From: Flavobacterium nitrogenifigens
GTDB taxonomy: Bacteria; Bacteroidota; Bacteroidia; Flavobacteriales; Flavobacteriaceae
Length of the DNA: 64,000 nt
Assembly: GCF_003254565.1 (NCBI RefSeq)
Contig: NZ_QJRI01000179.1
Coordinates: forward strand, 62,001-126,000
Direction of reading: 5' to 3'
In this document: positions 53,256-61,358 of the stretch, piece after piece
Position numbering within the stretch: the first letter of the stretch is position 1
Layout: each line of letters starts with the position of its first letter
Notes under the pieces: generated by a model
What the model was told of the DNA's origin: nothing
What the model saw: the letters and a program-made list of their open reading frames with translations, nothing else
Databases searched by the model: none
Made by a program: the position numbers and the translations under genes

Positions 53256-54911
53256 TTATAAAGATACGCCGCGTTTCCACGGAATAAAATCGTCTTGATT
53301 CAATTGAACCGCTTTCGGAATAATTTCGCCGCTTGCCGCTTTGATGCAGTATTCTAAAATTTCCTCGCCCATTTCTTCAATAGATTTTTCACCACTGATA
53401 ATTGGTCCGCAGTCAATATCTATAATATCTTTCATTCTGGTTGCTAGAACTGAGTTTGTTGCCACTTTAATTACAGGGCAAACAGGGTTTCCTGTCGGCG
53501 TTCCCAATCCCGTTGTAAACAAAATTAAAGTCGCTCCAGAAGCCGCTTTTCCAGTTGTAGCTTCTACATCATTTCCTGGAGTACAAACCAAACTTAAACC
53601 TGGTTTTGTAACCAATTCGGTATAATCTAAAACATCAACTACAGGAGAAGTGCCACCTTTTTTCGCTGCTCCCGCACTTTTTATGGCATCTGTAATTAAT
53701 CCATCTTTAATATTTCCCGGTGAAGGATTCATATGAAAACCAGAACCCACTTTATGCGCTAGTTCATCATAAGATTCCATTAGATCTATGAATTTTTTAG
53801 CGTTATCTTCCGTAATACATCTGTCAATTAAATTCTGTTCTGCACCGCATAATTCTGGGAATTCAGCCAAAAGAATTTTTCCGCCTAAAGCTACGACTAA
53901 ATCCGAAGTATAACCCACAGCAGGATTTGCAGAAACACCGCTGAAACCGTCGCTTCCGCCACATTTTACGCCAATACACAAATCGCTTAACGGCGCATCG
54001 GTTCTTTCGTATTTATTGATTTCAATTAAACCTTCAAACGTTTTTTTGATGGCATTTGTAATTAAAACTTCTTCGCTTTCTGTTTGTTGCTGTTCAAAAA
54101 TAAACAGGGGTTTGTCAAACTCTGGATTTTGTCTTTTTACATCGTTTACAAAATCCTGAATTTGTAAATGCTGGCATCCTAAACTCAAAAGCGTAATTCC
54201 GCCCACGTTTGGATGATTGGCATAAGAAGCTAATAAAGCACTCAAAGTAGAAGCATCCTGACGCGTTCCGCCGCAACCGCCTTGGTGATTTAAGAATTTG
54301 ATTCCGTCTACATTTTCAAAAACGCGTTTGTTTTTTGGTGTCGGATTTAATTCAATATTGATATCGTTAATGTCATTTCCGTTCAAATAACCTTCCAGTA
54401 ATTCGTGCGTAAATTGATTGTATTTGTCTGTTACAGCATAACCCAATTGTTTGTGTAATGCTTCTTTGATAACATCTAAATTTCTGTTTTCACAAAAAAC
54501 AGTTGGTATGAAAAGCCAGTAATTAGCCGTTCCAACACGTCCGTCTTTTCTTTTATAACCTTTAAAAGTTCTGTTTTCAAATTTAGAAACATCTGGTGCA
54601 TTCCATTCGTAAGAAGCGTTTCTGTAAGCGTAAGGATCTGCGGCGTGTTTAAGGTTTTCAGTCGTCATTAAACTTCCTTTAGCCAAATCGTTTTGCACTT
54701 TTCCAACCAAAACACCGTACATATTTACTTCTTCTCCCTGCTTCATGTCCTGCATGTAGAATTTGTGTTTGGCTTTGATGAGGTCTTGTAAAACGTAAGT
54801 TTCATTTTCAAAATGAATCGAATCGCCTTTTTGAAGATCGGTTAAGGCAACCAATACATTATCGTCTGGATGCAGTTTTACAACCAGTTTTTTTGTGTTA
54901 TTGTCAGACAT
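53256..54911 (-). CDS. UxaA/altronate-dehydratase-family sugar-acid dehydratase
   Basis: 551 aa from ATG at 54911 (MSDNNTKKLV); the frame is open 36 bases further, but Thr/Lys-rich filler suggests this start. The N-terminal SAF-like domain contains HPDDNVLVALTDLQKGDSIH. The large C-terminal part has the HQGGCGGTRQD motif and the Cys-rich CIGVKCGGSDGFSG typical of iron-dependent UxaA/GarD dehydratases. It removes water from an aldonate (here probably L-fuconate) to give the 2-keto-3-deoxy acid. Leads the operon; divergent from araC. Confidence 0.87.
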   Translation of the reverse strand: MSDNNTKKLVVKLHPDDNVLVALTDLQKGDSIHFENETYVLQDLIKAKHKFYMQDMKQGEEVNMYGVLVGKVQNDLAKGSLMTTENLKHAADPYAYRNASYEWNAPDVSKFENRTFKGYKRKDGRVGTANYWLFIPTVFCENRNLDVIKEALHKQLGYAVTDKYNQFTHELLEGYLNGNDINDINIELNPTPKNKRVFENVDGIKFLNHQGGCGGTRQDASTLSALLASYANHPNVGGITLLSLGCQHLQIQDFVNDVKRQNPEFDKPLFIFEQQQTESEEVLITNAIKKTFEGLIEINKYERTDAPLSDLCIGVKCGGSDGFSGVSANPAVGYTSDLVVALGGKILLAEFPELCGAEQNLIDRCITEDNAKKFIDLMESYDELAHKVGSGFHMNPSPGNIKDGLITDAIKSAGAAKKGGTSPVVDVLDYTELVTKPGLSLVCTPGNDVEATTGKAASGATLILFTTGLGTPTGNPVCPVIKVATNSVLATRMKDIIDIDCGPIISGEKSIEEMGEEILEYCIKAASGEIIPKAVQLNQDDFIPWKRGVSL

Positions 54912-55072
54912 TGTGTTGTTTGTTTTTTCTTTTTTTTTTGATGTCACTGCTTTCGTTTTAAAACAATTTAATCCTCTGATTTTGTATAGAATTCGGGCAG
55001 TTAACGAAAAATAAAATTAGCCTTTTTACACATTGCTTAATAGTCTAATATTATCCGTATCTAATCTTTAAT

Positions 55073-55080
55073 TATCTTTG
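55073..55080 (+). promoter_or_regulatory. Candidate -7 element for the AraC-type regulator
   Basis: TATCTTTG fits TAnnTTTG and ends 4 bases before the ATG at 55085, the same short distance as at rbfA. No TTG at standard spacing. The 173-base divergent region 54912-55084 presumably also holds the UxaA operon promoter; none was recognised. Confidence 0.42.
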
Positions 55081-55084
55081 TGGT

Positions 55085-55966
55085 ATGAAATTGGAACAAA
55101 CCAAAATAGCGTCTTATCTCAACACCAAAGTTTCGGTGCTGAATCGTATTGAACCTTTTTTTCAAGCACCTTTTCATTCTCATCCAGAATTGGAATTGGT
55201 TTATGTAAAAGAGAGTTTTGGCAAGCGAATTATCGGAAATTCGGTAATGCCTTTTGAACCTGGCGATATGGTTTTTTTAGGTTCTGATATTCCGCATGTG
55301 TGGCTGAATGATGAAAAATATTATCAGGGAATTGAAGATTTGAGAGCCAATTCAATTGTGGTATATTTTCATAAAGATATTTTCGGACCGACTTTTTACG
55401 AATTAAAAGAAACCCAAAAAATCAACGAACTTTTTTTTCAAGCAGGAAAAGGAATTTCGATTATTGGAAAAACGAATAAGCAGATTGCGAAAAAACTGGA
55501 GAAATTAGTTGCTAAAAAAGACTTCGAAGTGATTGTCGGACTTTTTGAGATTTTGTCTATTCTTTCAGAAAGTCAGGATACGATTTATATCAATGATGAA
55601 ATTTATTCTTTGATGCAGAAGGATTCAAAAGTAGATCGTCTTTCGGAGGTTTTTCAATATGTCAATAAGAATTATAAAAAGAATATTTCTTTGGAAGAAA
55701 TTGCCGCTGTCGCGAATATGACACGAACGTCTTTCTGCAGAATGTTCAGGGTAAAAACGAAGAAGAATTTTGTGGATTATCTGCACGAAATCCGAGTTTC
55801 TAATGCTTGTAAATTGTTATTAGAAACCGATAAAAGCATGTCTGAGATTGCGTATGAATGCGGTTATAAAACGGCTTCGAACTTTAATAAACTATTTAAA
55901 AAGGTTAAAGGAATTACGCCTTCTGATTTTAAAAATAATGCTAAAGTTAGTTTTGCCACAGATTGA
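55085..55966 (+). CDS. AraC-family transcriptional regulator of the deoxy-sugar genes
   Basis: 293 aa: N-terminal cupin sensor (PFHSHPELELVYVKES, with metal/sugar-binding His residues; FEPGDMVFLGSDIPHVW) and C-terminal double helix-turn-helix (about 190-285: SLEEIAAVANMTRTSFCRMF and MSEIAYECGYKTASNFNKLF). Divergent from the UxaA operon, so probably its sugar-responsive activator. Bound sugar unknown. Confidence 0.9.
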   Translation: MKLEQTKIASYLNTKVSVLNRIEPFFQAPFHSHPELELVYVKESFGKRIIGNSVMPFEPGDMVFLGSDIPHVWLNDEKYYQGIEDLRANSIVVYFHKDIFGPTFYELKETQKINELFFQAGKGISIIGKTNKQIAKKLEKLVAKKDFEVIVGLFEILSILSESQDTIYINDEIYSLMQKDSKVDRLSEVFQYVNKNYKKNISLEEIAAVANMTRTSFCRMFRVKTKKNFVDYLHEIRVSNACKLLLETDKSMSEIAYECGYKTASNFNKLFKKVKGITPSDFKNNAKVSFATD

Positions 55967-56028
55967 TTATAAAGATTAAAAAGGATTTTTAGAGGAACGT
56001 GCTCAATCTGCATGAAAATTAAAAAGTT

Positions 56029-56102
56029 GCCACGAATTACACTAATTTCCACGAATTAATTTTCTAAATGAAAAATTCGGGTTAATTCGTGTAATTCGTG
56101 GC
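56029..56102. repeat. GCCACGAATT-family inverted repeat
   Basis: Arms GCCACGAATTACAC (56029-56042) and exact complement (56089-56102). It lies between the convergent AraC and SDR genes, followed by a run of A, and could terminate both transcripts. Confidence 0.87.
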
Positions 56103-56117
56103 AAAAAAAAATATTTT

Positions 56118-56897
56118 TTAAATGGATCGATCTAAATGCGTGTAACCTCCATCAACATAAATAATCTGTCCAGTAGTATGGCTTGATTTTTCAGACAATA
56201 AGAAAACCACCATATTTGCGATTTCTTCAGCGGTTGTCATTCTGTTTTCTAACGGGATATTTTTGGTGATTGCAGCCAATTTTTCTTCTTTGTTTTCAAA
56301 AGTATTGATCCAGGTTTCGTAAAGCGGCGTGTAACATTCTGCTACGATTACGGCATTTACGCGAATGCTATATTTTAACAATTCAACGGCCCATTCTCTC
56401 GTTAAAGCATTTCTACCTCCGTTTGAAGCAGCGTACGCTGAGGTTCCGCCTTGACCCGTTTCGGCAGTTTTAGAACCGATGTTTACGATTGCTCCTTTTG
56501 ATTCTTTTAAATACGGAAGCGCGTGCTGGGCCATTAAATAATAATGCACTAGATTTTTGTGAAGCGAAGCGGCGAAATCTTCATAATTTCCGTTTTCTAA
56601 TCCAACGCCGTCATTAACTCCAGCATTGTTTACCAATCCGTCAATTCTTCCGAATTTTGCGATTACGGCTTCAACGGCTTTTTTGCAGTCTTCAGGTTTT
56701 GTCAAATCAGCGGCAACTTGATGCGCTTCTTTTCCAATGGCTTTTAATTCTTCTACGGCTTTGATGTTATCATTTTCGTTACGTCCAACGATATACGGAA
56801 TGGCATTTTCTTCGGCTAAAACCTTAACGATTCCTAAACCAATTCCTTTTGCGCCTCCCGTAACGATAATGATTTTTTGGGTTAATGATAACTGCAT
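56118..56897 (-). CDS. SDR dehydrogenase, probable L-fucose dehydrogenase, with Asn in place of the catalytic Lys
   Basis: 259 aa: NAD(P) motif TGGAKGIG, NNAGVNDG, and active-site region VNIGSKTAETGQGGTSAYAASNGGRN cut here as SAYAASNGG: the YxxxK motif reads Tyr-Ala-Ala-Ser-Asn, so the catalytic Lys is Asn (confirmed from the codon AAC). C-terminal GQIIYVDGGY is normal. By context it oxidises L-fucose to the lactone; the substitution suggests altered chemistry or a subfamily feature. Separated from the main operon by the araC gene. Confidence 0.8.
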   Translation of the reverse strand: MQLSLTQKIIIVTGGAKGIGLGIVKVLAEENAIPYIVGRNENDNIKAVEELKAIGKEAHQVAADLTKPEDCKKAVEAVIAKFGRIDGLVNNAGVNDGVGLENGNYEDFAASLHKNLVHYYLMAQHALPYLKESKGAIVNIGSKTAETGQGGTSAYAASNGGRNALTREWAVELLKYSIRVNAVIVAECYTPLYETWINTFENKEEKLAAITKNIPLENRMTTAEEIANMVVFLLSEKSSHTTGQIIYVDGGYTHLDRSI

Positions 56898-56936
56898 GCT
56901 TTTATTTATTATAATTTATTGTTAGTTTATTTTTTA

Positions 56937-57072
56937 AACACATAGAATCATAGCTCATCTTTGTCTAAAAAAGGCATTTCATTTATCTAAATTCACATAG
57001 GTTATGTGTTCAAATCTAGATTTGTTTTTTACTCTTTTTTATAGGTTAAAAAATCTATGTTTCTATGTATTA
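56937..57072. repeat. 136-bp repeat element, copy B (AACACATAGAA terminal repeats)
   Basis: Starts AACACATAGAATCATAG and ends AAATCTATGTTTCTATGTAT. About 136 bases closely matching copy A at 52192-52327 in length and internal sequence, though its right end is slightly decayed. Lies upstream of the SDR gene. Confidence 0.82.
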
Positions 57073-57090
57073 AAATATTTTTTAAAAATT

Positions 57091-57123
57091 TACAGCTGTT
57101 GTTCATGACAAACAACAGCTGTA
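57091..57123 (-). terminator. Hairpin terminator of the symporter gene
   Basis: Perfect 13-bp arms TACAGCTGTTGTT and complement (57091-57103 with 57111-57123), loop of 7. AT-rich flank downstream on the minus strand. 28 bases past the symporter stop codon. Confidence 0.72.
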
Positions 57124-57150
57124 AAAAGAGAGAATTGAACTGATAATTTA

Positions 57151-58836
57151 TTACCAGAACTTAACATAAAGCGCAACAATAATCAATAACGTAATAACGA
57201 TTAAGACTGTTGTTTGCGGTTTAACTTTAAACATTCCAGGTTCTGTCTCGAATGCTTTAGGGTTTACTTTTGGTCCAGCGAAACTTATCAGAATCATGGC
57301 AATCATTGTAAATAAGAATGATAATCCCATACAGATGTGGAACGGAATTTCGAAAGCTCCTTTTCCATTAGAGTATGCTGTGTATAAAAGTGTGTCGTTT
57401 CCAAATAAAGCTGGAGCATATTCGTTGAATAAAACAGATAATAAGAATCCTAATATTACACCAACGATTGCAGCTGTTCCAGTAGTTCTTTTCCAGAACA
57501 TACCTAAGAAGAACATAGCAAAAACTCCAGGGCTGATGAATCCAGTGTATTTTTGGATATATGTAAATCCTCCAACTCCTCCGATTCCTAAGATGTCATT
57601 CCATGTAAATAAAACTGCTAAAAGCATGGCAACAAAAACGGCAATACGCCCGATGTTTACCTGCTGTTTTTCGCCAGCATCTTTCTGGATGTATTTTTTA
57701 TGAACATCTAATGTGTAGATTGTAGAGATACTGTTTACTTTTCCAGCCAAAGACGCTACGATTGCAGCTGTTAGGGCAGCAACAGAAAGTCCTTTTAAAC
57801 CTGTTGGAAGGAAAGTTAATACAGCAGAATAAGCACCATCTTTTCCTCCAACTAATTGAGGCAAATGTCCGTTTGTGTATAAAACATAAGCAGCAATACC
57901 AGGAAGCATTACGATAAGTGGCATTAATAATTTTAACATACCAGCAAATAAGATTCCTGTACGTGCAGTCTGTAAGTCAGCACCAAGTGCTCTTTGCGTA
58001 ATATATTGGTTACATCCCCAGTAGTTCAGGTTGATGATCCAGATACCAGCAGCGTAAGATAACAATCCTGGGAAAGTTAAATATTTATCGATTTCTAATT
58101 GAGAAGATGATGCAGTTGGTTTTGGAATAATCATTTTAAAATGCTCAGGCGCTTCTTTCATTAAAACTTTGAAACCGGCAATTGCATTTTCGCCAACACC
58201 AAAATATTGTCCAACAGTTGTCAAAGCGATATAAGAAGTTACCAAACCTCCAATGATTAAAACCGCAACCTGAATAACGTCTGTATAGGCTACAACTTTC
58301 ATTCCTCCAAGAGAAATAAATAAAGCAAAAATAGCCAATCCTAACATGATCACGTGAAGGTATTCTCCTCCAGCAAGACCATTAATGGCAACTGCTCCTA
58401 AGTATAAAATAGAAGTAAGGTTCACAAAAACATATAAAAACAGCCAGAATACTGCCATGATAAGCGCAGTAGATTCGTTGTAACGTGTTTTTAAGAATTG
58501 TGGCATAGTATAAATCTTGTTTTTAAGATAAACAGGAATAAACCATACAGCCACAATGATAAGAGCAACGGCAGCAAGCCATTCGTAAGCAGCAACAGCG
58601 ATTCCTAAGAAGAAACCTTCACCACTCATTCCGATGAATTGTTCTGCAGAGATATTAGAAGCAATAAGAGAGGCTCCAATTGCCCACCAAGTTAAATTTC
58701 CTTCTGCCAAAAAGTAAGCTTTAGCATCATGTTCGTCCTGTTTACGTTTGCGGTAAACGGTGTAACCGTAGACAGAAACTACGATAAAATAAATAATAAA
58801 AACCGCATAGTCTGCGAAAGCGAGGTTTTGGTTCAT
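57151..58836 (-). CDS. Sodium/sugar symporter (SSS family, vSGLT-like)
   Basis: 561 aa with about 14 membrane helices. The segment ASLIASNISAEQFIGMSG, then EGFFLGIAVAAYEWLAAVAL and IYTMPQFLKTRYN match the vSGLT galactose transporter pattern, including Asn and Glu residues used for sugar binding (SAEQ, YEW). Imports a sugar, most likely galactose given galTKM upstream, or L-fucose given the SDR gene downstream. It has its own strong-looking promoter. Confidence 0.92.
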   Translation of the reverse strand: MNQNLAFADYAVFIIYFIVVSVYGYTVYRKRKQDEHDAKAYFLAEGNLTWWAIGASLIASNISAEQFIGMSGEGFFLGIAVAAYEWLAAVALIIVAVWFIPVYLKNKIYTMPQFLKTRYNESTALIMAVFWLFLYVFVNLTSILYLGAVAINGLAGGEYLHVIMLGLAIFALFISLGGMKVVAYTDVIQVAVLIIGGLVTSYIALTTVGQYFGVGENAIAGFKVLMKEAPEHFKMIIPKPTASSSQLEIDKYLTFPGLLSYAAGIWIINLNYWGCNQYITQRALGADLQTARTGILFAGMLKLLMPLIVMLPGIAAYVLYTNGHLPQLVGGKDGAYSAVLTFLPTGLKGLSVAALTAAIVASLAGKVNSISTIYTLDVHKKYIQKDAGEKQQVNIGRIAVFVAMLLAVLFTWNDILGIGGVGGFTYIQKYTGFISPGVFAMFFLGMFWKRTTGTAAIVGVILGFLLSVLFNEYAPALFGNDTLLYTAYSNGKGAFEIPFHICMGLSFLFTMIAMILISFAGPKVNPKAFETEPGMFKVKPQTTVLIVITLLIIVALYVKFW

Positions 58837-58975
58837 TGTTAGTAGTATTTTAAATAATTATTATAGGTTGTTTGTTTATGTGGTTTTAAAATCAGTTTTT
58901 GTGTTGTTAAATCTTGTTAAAAATGAAAGATGTGTTTTATTTCTGTTATTTTTTTGCGAAAATAAAAGCAGAAGC

Positions 58976-59032
58976 CAAATGTAAAATAAAAAATTAGAAA
59001 TCAACCACTAGTAAATGTGTTTTTTACATTTA
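58976..59032 (-). promoter_or_regulatory. Promoter of the symporter gene with a flanking inverted repeat
   Basis: On the minus strand, TTG (59004-59002), an 18-base spacer, then TACATTTG (58983-58976), a full match to the Bacteroidota TTG/TAnnTTTG promoter. Upstream of it TAAATGT and ACATTTA (59012-59018, 59026-59032) form a 7-bp dyad, a possible activator or repressor site. Leader to the ATG would be about 130 bases. Confidence 0.6.
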
Positions 59033-59088
59033 TAAAGTGAGAATTGTGTTAAATTTTTACTTTTTGGCTTTAAAGCAACATTAAGCGA

Positions 59089-60147
59089 TTACGCTTTTAC
59101 CAGACTTTTGTAATGTACATCTGAAAGCTGTCTTAAAATTTCAGCACTTTTTTCAGGTGTAATGTCACGTTGCGATTCGCCTAACATTTCGTATCCGACC
59201 ATAAACTTCTTTACAGTTGCCGATCTTAACAACGGCGGGTAAAAGTGCATGTGAAAATGCCATTCTGGATGCAGTAAACCATCTGTTGGAGATTGGTGAA
59301 TTCCTGAAGAATATGGAAATGAAGTATTAAATAAATTGTCGTACTTCGTTGTTAACTGTTTTAAGATTTTCGCGAAAGCGGTACTTTCTTCAACAGTAAA
59401 GTTGGTGATTTTGTTTACAGCTCTTTTGCTTACAATCATCGTTTCGTAAGGCCAGATTGCCCAAAACGGAACTAATGCCACAAAATGATCATTTTCGATT
59501 ACGATTCTTTCTCCGGCTTTCAACTCAGCTTTTACATAATCTTCTAATAATGTTTTGTCATTTTTATCAAAGTATGATTTTAAACTGTTTTGCGTTTTTT
59601 CAACTTGAGTTGGCAATGATGACTGCGCCCAGATTTGTCCGTGCGGGTGCGGGTTGCTGCATCCCATTACACTTCCTTTGTTTTCAAAAATCTGAACGTG
59701 GTTGATGTATTTGATATTTCCTAAATCGGTATATTCTTTTTGCCAAGTTCTAATGATGTTTTCAATATCAGCAATTTCCATCTCTGGAAGGGTTAGATCG
59801 TGTCTTGGCGAAAAGCAAACCACTCTCGAAATTCCCTGTTCTGGTTTTGCCTTAAAAAAAGTATGTTTAATATCGTCTTCAAAAATAATTTCGTCCTGTT
59901 TCATGGCAGCAAAATCATTTTCAAAAACAAAACTGTTTTCGTATTGCGGATTATTCATTCCGTTGGCACGAACATTTCCTGGACACAAGTAACAAGTTGG
60001 GTCATATTTAGGAAGTTCTTCGGTTGAAATAGTTTCATTTTGTCCTTGCCAAGGGCGTTTTGCACGATGTGGTGAAACCAATACCCATTCGTTAATTAAA
60101 GGGTTAAATCGTCTGTGTGGATCTTCGTTAATGTCAAAATTTTTCAT
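59089..60147 (-). CDS. galT: Galactose-1-phosphate uridylyltransferase
   Basis: 352 aa. Leloir-pathway enzyme exchanging UDP between UDP-glucose and galactose-1-phosphate. Active-site HPH is His167-Pro-His169 in GCSNPHPHGQIWA. Zinc ligands are Cys52 and Cys55 (YLCPGN); FENDFAAM and HWHFHMHFYPPLLRS are typical. Length is normal. 16 bases after galK in the operon galM-galK-galT. Confidence 0.97.
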   Translation of the reverse strand: MKNFDINEDPHRRFNPLINEWVLVSPHRAKRPWQGQNETISTEELPKYDPTCYLCPGNVRANGMNNPQYENSFVFENDFAAMKQDEIIFEDDIKHTFFKAKPEQGISRVVCFSPRHDLTLPEMEIADIENIIRTWQKEYTDLGNIKYINHVQIFENKGSVMGCSNPHPHGQIWAQSSLPTQVEKTQNSLKSYFDKNDKTLLEDYVKAELKAGERIVIENDHFVALVPFWAIWPYETMIVSKRAVNKITNFTVEESTAFAKILKQLTTKYDNLFNTSFPYSSGIHQSPTDGLLHPEWHFHMHFYPPLLRSATVKKFMVGYEMLGESQRDITPEKSAEILRQLSDVHYKSLVKA

Positions 60148-60163
60148 TGTACAGTGTGTGGTT

Positions 60164-61324
60164 TTAAAGTAGCGTTGTTCCGTTTGAGATTTTTACATCA
60201 TAGAATTTTAATTCAATTCCAAATGTATCTAAATAAAGCTTTGAAAACTTACGCTTAACCTCATTTTCATGCCCTTTTTTAACTAAATTAATAGTACAGC
60301 CGCCAAAACCGCCTCCCATAAGTCGAGAACCAATAATGGCATCGTCTTCTTTTGCCGTATCAACAAGCATGTCCAATTCTTCGCAGCTTACTTCATATTC
60401 TTGCGATAAACCGTAATGTGTTTCAAAAAGCAATTCTCCTAAAAGTTCAATATTTCCTTGATCTAAAGCTTCGCACGCTTTGATAACACGGTTAATTTCT
60501 TTTACAACAAAATGAACTCTGCTGAAAACTTTTTCAGTCATTTTATCTTTAAGACTCAATACCTGTTCTTCTGTAGCGTTTCTAAAAGTTTTTACTTCTG
60601 GAAAATGATTTTTTATGATGGATAAGCCTTCTTCGCATTCAATTCTTCTTGTATTGTATTCTGAGGTGAAAAGCGAATGTTTTACATTAGAATCAAATAA
60701 AATCAGAGAATAATCTTTGAAATCGGCATTGTGATATTCAAAATCCAAAGTGTTGCAGTCTAGCTGAATTACTTTGTTTTCAAGACCATGAACACTCGAG
60801 AACTGATCCATAATTCCGCAGTTGATACCAACCCAGTGTTCTGCTTTTTGTCCTAATAACGAAATGTCTTTTTTCTCAATTTTTAAATCGAAAAGAGATT
60901 TGATTCCGAAAATCATTCCGCATTCTAAAGCTGCAGAAGAAGACAATCCAGAACCAACCGGAATATTACTGCTGAAAACACAGTTAAAACCATCAAAAGA
61001 AAATCCGTTGTCTTGCAATTGTTTGATTACACCTCGAATATAATTCGTCCAAACGACATCACTCAGTTTTATTTCGTGAGTCAAATCGATTTCAAATTCT
61101 TCGTTTAAATCAATAGCAATTACTTTAGAAGTTTTAGTGTTGTTTTTTGCAAAAGCAAAGCAAATCACTTTGTCAATTGCAGCAGGTAAAACGTAACCGT
61201 CATTGTAGTCAATATGTTCTCCGATAATGTTAATTCTGCCTGGAGAAAGTACCGTTTTTTGAGGAGAAGATCCGAAAGATTTCTCAAAAAAAGCAACGGT
61301 ATTTTGTATTAAAATATCATTCAT
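60164..61324 (-). CDS. galK: Galactokinase
   Basis: 386 aa of the GHMP kinase family: signature PGRINIIGEHIDYNDGYVLP near residue 28, ATP loop GSGLSSSAALECGM, and C-terminal RLMGGGFGGCTINLV, all intact. Phosphorylates galactose to galactose-1-phosphate in the cytosol. Lies 34 bases after galM and precedes galT. Confidence 0.97.
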   Translation of the reverse strand: MNDILIQNTVAFFEKSFGSSPQKTVLSPGRINIIGEHIDYNDGYVLPAAIDKVICFAFAKNNTKTSKVIAIDLNEEFEIDLTHEIKLSDVVWTNYIRGVIKQLQDNGFSFDGFNCVFSSNIPVGSGLSSSAALECGMIFGIKSLFDLKIEKKDISLLGQKAEHWVGINCGIMDQFSSVHGLENKVIQLDCNTLDFEYHNADFKDYSLILFDSNVKHSLFTSEYNTRRIECEEGLSIIKNHFPEVKTFRNATEEQVLSLKDKMTEKVFSRVHFVVKEINRVIKACEALDQGNIELLGELLFETHYGLSQEYEVSCEELDMLVDTAKEDDAIIGSRLMGGGFGGCTINLVKKGHENEVKRKFSKLYLDTFGIELKFYDVKISNGTTLL

Positions 61325-61358
61325 TATAGTTGTAGTAATTGTGGTATTGTATAAATAG

